From NCBI GenBank assembly GCA_946188175.1, contig CAMHUJ010000053.1, positions 1 to 8,327 of the forward strand: DNA of 8,327 nt. Direction: 5' to 3'. The notes beneath the pieces were generated by a model, which was given only the letters and a program-made list of their open reading frames with translations, had not been told where the DNA came from and did not search any database. The DNA is from an uncultured Ruminococcus sp. (GTDB lineage: Bacteria > Bacillota > Clostridia > Oscillospirales > Ruminococcaceae). Positions 5,969 through 8,327 of this stretch are shown piece by piece. Within the stretch, counting starts at the first letter, position 1. Each line of letters starts with the position of its first letter. The translations under genes were made by a program, and so were the position numbers.

Positions 5969-6071
5969 GCGCTCGTTCCTGTGTGCATCCGGATTCCGTG
6001 TATATATGCGCCATAACATGCGATACAGCAGCCGCAGAAATCTTATTTTCTTCTGAGCAGTTCATCCCATG

Positions 6072-6186
6072 TGATATTATTGTCCGCAACGCTTTTCGGT
6101 GCAGCAAATCAGGCTGTACTGTGCGTCAGTTCACCGTCACTGTTGACATCCGCGGCTTTGCGCTGTGTGCCGCGATCTTCTGCGTA
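6072..6186 (-). pseudogene. Dockerin/EF-hand-like remnant, broken by a frame change
   Basis: Minus-strand translation from 6186 gives YAEDRGTQRKAADVNSDG and then ELTHSTA before a TGA at 6109-6111. DVNSDGEL (6127-6150) matches a dockerin calcium loop (D, N, D, G, then L at loop positions 1, 3, 5, 6, 8). If one base (6111) is skipped, the reading continues as DLLHRKALRTIIS, which resembles the helix after a dockerin loop. No start codon, ribosome binding site or second loop is visible, and the segment follows a terminator. This would be a decayed end of a former cellulosome-type gene, a common class in Ruminococcus. A chance match to so short a motif remains possible. Confidence 0.3.
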
Positions 6187-6190
6187 TCAG

Positions 6191-6220
6191 CAAAAAACAG
6201 GCAGCCCGAAAGACTGCCTG
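6191..6220 (-). terminator. Rho-independent terminator of the lipoprotein gene
   Basis: On the minus strand CAGGCAGTC pairs with GGCTGCCTG (one G-U pair) around the loop TTTCG, then TTTTTTG follows (6191-6197). It lies 11 bases beyond the lipoprotein stop codon. This is the clearest terminator in the window. Confidence 0.93.
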
Positions 6221-6231
6221 CTTCATCTGTT

Positions 6232-7542
6232 TTATTCCTGCCGGATATAATGCGTCTCATCGGACCGAAAGCCGTAAAGATCGGTCAGCTGAACGGTATC
6301 AACCGCCTTCAGTGCAAAAGTTCCTTCTCCGCCGTCATCATAGAAGGTGAAGCAGTATTCCTTTTCGCCGTCCTGATCGCGCTGAAATTGCAGCCGTATA
6401 TCACCTCTGGTCACTTTGCCGTCTGCACCGGTCAGCTCGAATCTGCCGTGATAGATGCTTCTGCCTTCGTAGATTTCCAGCATCTCGCCGCTGCCGTCCG
6501 CATTTTTCCATATACCGCACAGCGCTGCAACGCTGATGCTGGATGCCGGGTAAATCAAAGGATCATAATATCCCCAGTCATTCGGCTGTTCATATGCCCT
6601 GATAAGCGTGCCGTCCCCGGGATCGTCGTCCTGATAGGTATCCGGTGTCAGGGGATCGGGTGTAAACCGCAGATACAGCTGATTGTCGCTGTCATAGAAA
6701 GCGTAGCCGTCATTTTCGGCTTTGACGGTGCCGGTTGTCATGAGATTGCTGTCAGTCTGCGTTTCGGTAAATGAACCGTCCGCATGGATTTCCAGCAGCG
6801 CACTGACTTCGTTCTCCTTCACATAGCACCATTCACCGATCAGTGCGGCAGCATCCTGCGACGGCTTTGCAGTCAGGAAATCTTTGATTGAGAAATCACG
6901 GTTGATGCGTTTCAGCGTCACAATGATTCTGCCGTTCATCAGTTCGGCGGTCATTCCGGTCCGGTCCGCGCTGACCGTGAACGCCATGCTGACCGGATGA
7001 TTCAGGCTGACCGTATCAACCGTCAGGATATTATCATGCATGGAGGTTGTCGCAGGCTGCCCCTCTGTCCCGAGCGTCAGCGACGACTGTCCGGATTCAT
7101 TCAGCTCCAGCCCGACATAATAGCTTCTGTGCACCGGATTGGACAGGTCATACGAAACGCGCTCGCCGGAATCCTTGGAAAAGGAAACGGTTTCCCATTT
7201 GCCGTACAGCATTTTCACTGCGGATCCGTCGCCGCTGCTGTCAGCATTGCTGCGCTTGCTCTGCGATGCCGCTGTTTCCGCCGCACCGGCAGCAGATACG
7301 GTCGTACCCGTGACGGACGATGTCTCCGTTTTTGTGACAGCGGTTTGCCGGACTGTTGTTCCGGTATCATTGGCTGTTGTTTTGTCTGTATGCGTGCCGC
7401 TGACCGTTGTTCCGGATACTGCCGTTTCAGCCGGCACAACCGGCACCGCATTCTCCTGAATGGTCAGATCATCGCGCCTGCCGCAGCCGTTCAGAAAGAT
7501 CGCTGTACCGAGCATCACCGGTATCATCCATTGCATCTTCAT
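6232..7542 (-). CDS. Secreted lipoprotein with a Ser/Thr-rich linker and three GxW modules
   Basis: The protein has 436 residues from the ATG at 7542. An upstream ATG at 7563 is in frame, but AGGAG sits seven bases before 7542, and this start gives a normal lipoprotein signal (MKMQWMIPVMLGTAIF, then LNGC with the lipid-bearing Cys at 20). A low-complexity Thr/Ser/Ala/Val linker follows (about 23-108), a probable wall-spanning tether. The rest seems to hold three related modules, each opening with a GxW motif: LYGKW (112-116), LIGEW (234-238) and LCGIW (341-345). Beta-rich stretches such as LLEIHADGSFTE and MLEIYEGRSIYHGRFEL follow, as in lipocalin-like or similar small beta domains. I do not recognise a ligand or enzyme motif. 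It lies downstream of a response regulator gene in the same direction and may be its target. Confidence 0.88.
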   Translation of the reverse strand: MKMQWMIPVMLGTAIFLNGCGRRDDLTIQENAVPVVPAETAVSGTTVSGTHTDKTTANDTGTTVRQTAVTKTETSSVTGTTVSAAGAAETAASQSKRSNADSSGDGSAVKMLYGKWETVSFSKDSGERVSYDLSNPVHRSYYVGLELNESGQSSLTLGTEGQPATTSMHDNILTVDTVSLNHPVSMAFTVSADRTGMTAELMNGRIIVTLKRINRDFSIKDFLTAKPSQDAAALIGEWCYVKENEVSALLEIHADGSFTETQTDSNLMTTGTVKAENDGYAFYDSDNQLYLRFTPDPLTPDTYQDDDPGDGTLIRAYEQPNDWGYYDPLIYPASSISVAALCGIWKNADGSGEMLEIYEGRSIYHGRFELTGADGKVTRGDIRLQFQRDQDGEKEYCFTFYDDGGEGTFALKAVDTVQLTDLYGFRSDETHYIRQE

Positions 7543-7585
7543 ATTTTTGCTCCTTGTTCGCATAATGTTTCGTTCTGATACCTTT

Positions 7586-7591
7586 ATTATA
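7586..7591 (-). promoter_or_regulatory. -10 box upstream of the lipoprotein gene, without a clear -35
   Basis: TATAAT is perfect on the minus strand. Seventeen bases upstream the sequence is CGCCGG (7609-7614), unlike TTGACA, and no TG extends the -10. Such promoters usually need an activator. The nearby dyad at 7619-7634 is well placed for one. The start would fall near 7579, about 36 bases before the chosen ATG. Confidence 0.55.
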
Positions 7592-7618
7592 CCGGATCAT
7601 GCGGCGTTCCGGCGCAGA

Positions 7619-7634
7619 ATTACAAAACTGTAAT
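7619..7634. promoter_or_regulatory. Perfect dyad, possible regulator site for the lipoprotein gene
   Basis: ATTACA-AAAC-TGTAAT is a perfect inverted repeat with a 4-base spacer. It lies between the response regulator stop (7639) and the -10 box at 7586, next to the poorly conserved -35 position. It is too AT-rich and lacks the T-run expected of a terminator. A binding site for the neighbouring OmpR-type regulator or another activator is the favoured reading. Confidence 0.45.
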
Positions 7635-7638
7635 CGTG

Positions 7639-8325
7639 TCAGAAAATCACTCTGCGCAGGACATATTCGCCGTCCGCGGTCGAAGCGATTTCGTAGGTGC
7701 TCATGTCGTCCATAGCAAGATGCTTTTTCAGGCGCGACATATTGACGCGGATCGTGTTCTTGCTGTCCTCGACATCGCAGCCGTAGATTTTCTCATAGAT
7801 TTCGTGATAGCTGATGCGCGAGCCGAGCCGCGACGCCAGCAGATAGAGAATCTGCAATTCCCGCTGCGGCAGGGAGCATTCATTGCCGTCCAGCTCCGCC
7901 GTGCCGGAAAACAGGTCGATGATCAAATCCGGCAGTTCAATGCGCGGATGCTGTGCCTCAGGCTTTGCATTGCGGCGGAGCTGTGCCTCAATGCGCGCCT
8001 TCAGCACATTCAGATCATAGGGCTTTGTAATATAGTCATCGCCGCCGCTGCGGAAGCCCTTGATGACGTCGTCGTTTTCGTCGCGGGCGGTCAGGAAGAT
8101 AACCGGCGCCTGTGTTTTCTGCCGCAGGATCGTGCAGAAGTCCATGCCGTCGCCGTCCGGCAGCATGACATCGAGCAGCACCAGATCGGGCACGCATTCC
8201 TCCAGCAGAAACGCCGCCTGCTGCACGGAATCCGCACAGTGTACTTCATAGCCTTCCTTTTCCAGAAAGCTCTGATTGATCCGCATGATGTCGGAATCAT
8301 CCTCGACAAGCAAAATATGTGCCAT
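7639..8325 (-). CDS. OmpR/PhoB family two-component response regulator
   Basis: A complete 228-residue regulator whose ATG lies two bases inside the right edge, so its upstream signals are not visible. The receiver domain (1-118) shows the acidic pair D9-D10, phosphoacceptor D52 in LLDVMLPDGDG, T79 in FLTA and K101 in TKPYD. All are intact, so phosphorylation by a histidine kinase is expected. The C-terminal winged-helix DNA-binding domain (about 127-226) has the OmpR features LPQRELQILYLL, DSKNTIRVNMSRLKKHL and the final wing. The length is normal for the family. No kinase gene is within the window; it may lie just beyond the right edge, or the regulator may be an orphan. The lipoprotein gene directly downstream is a candidate target. 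I cannot assign a named system. Confidence 0.95.
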   Translation of the reverse strand: MAHILLVEDDSDIMRINQSFLEKEGYEVHCADSVQQAAFLLEECVPDLVLLDVMLPDGDGMDFCTILRQKTQAPVIFLTARDENDDVIKGFRSGGDDYITKPYDLNVLKARIEAQLRRNAKPEAQHPRIELPDLIIDLFSGTAELDGNECSLPQRELQILYLLASRLGSRISYHEIYEKIYGCDVEDSKNTIRVNMSRLKKHLAMDDMSTYEIASTADGEYVLRRVIF

Positions 8326-8327
8326 AA

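Noticed and set aside
5898..6107. Minus-strand frame of 69 codons starting at TTG
   Set aside because: It spans the consensus promoter at 5940-5968 and lacks a ribosome binding site. Its first residues are better explained as the tail of the dockerin-like remnant.
5983..6774. Plus-strand frame of 263 codons
   Set aside because: It runs through the lipoprotein terminator and antisense to the lipoprotein. It has no ribosome binding site or recognisable domain.
7543..7563. Upstream ATG of the lipoprotein at 7563
   Set aside because: AGGAG lies between the two ATGs and correctly spaced for 7542, and the shorter form gives a typical 19-residue lipoprotein signal.

Overview
All genes here lie on the minus strand. 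The layout suggests a Gram-positive Firmicute, probably a gut or rumen Oscillospiraceae close to Ruminococcus. The evidence is sigma-A promoters close to consensus, strong AGGAGG ribosome binding sites, an SdpR/SdpI pair, a LNGC lipoprotein, a zinc-ribbon membrane protein and a scrap resembling a dockerin. The genus is inference; the sequence holds no marker gene. I saw no rRNA, tRNA, CRISPR array, insertion sequence or phage gene. Long plus-strand reading frames are shadows of the minus-strand genes.

Right to left, in the direction of transcription: an OmpR-type response regulator (7639-8325) is followed by a lipoprotein with three GxW modules (6232-7542). Between them is a TATAAT box without a recognisable -35 and a perfect dyad, so the regulator may control the lipoprotein. 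The lipoprotein gene ends in a strong terminator (6191-6220). The next gap (5767-6190) holds a short dockerin-like remnant, an extended -10 promoter (5940-5968) and a long leader. That promoter serves a zinc-ribbon, single-span membrane protein with a beta-propeller-like C-terminal part. This gene is split by an apparent one-base frameshift at about 4941, and its end overlaps a GNAT acetyltransferase gene by ATGA. A terminator (3161-3196) closes the unit.

The most notable unit is 1164-3149: a YhfC-type intramembrane peptidase, an SdpR-type ArsR repressor and an SdpI-type membrane immunity/signalling protein. All three reading frames overlap end to start. The promoter is TTGACA-N17-TATATT. It is surrounded by three copies of one operator-like dyad, GTATTTTGA-N6-TCGAAATAC, all with the same 6-bp spacer: one just upstream of the -35, one covering the start site and one in the leader. 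This looks like an autoregulated immunity or envelope-sensing module with an added membrane protease and without the SdpABC toxin genes nearby.

After its terminator (1166-1214) comes a 140-bp gap with an 18-bp palindrome and a second terminator-like hairpin. Then a separate perfect-consensus promoter (920-948) drives a membrane-bound diguanylate cyclase gene that runs off the left edge.
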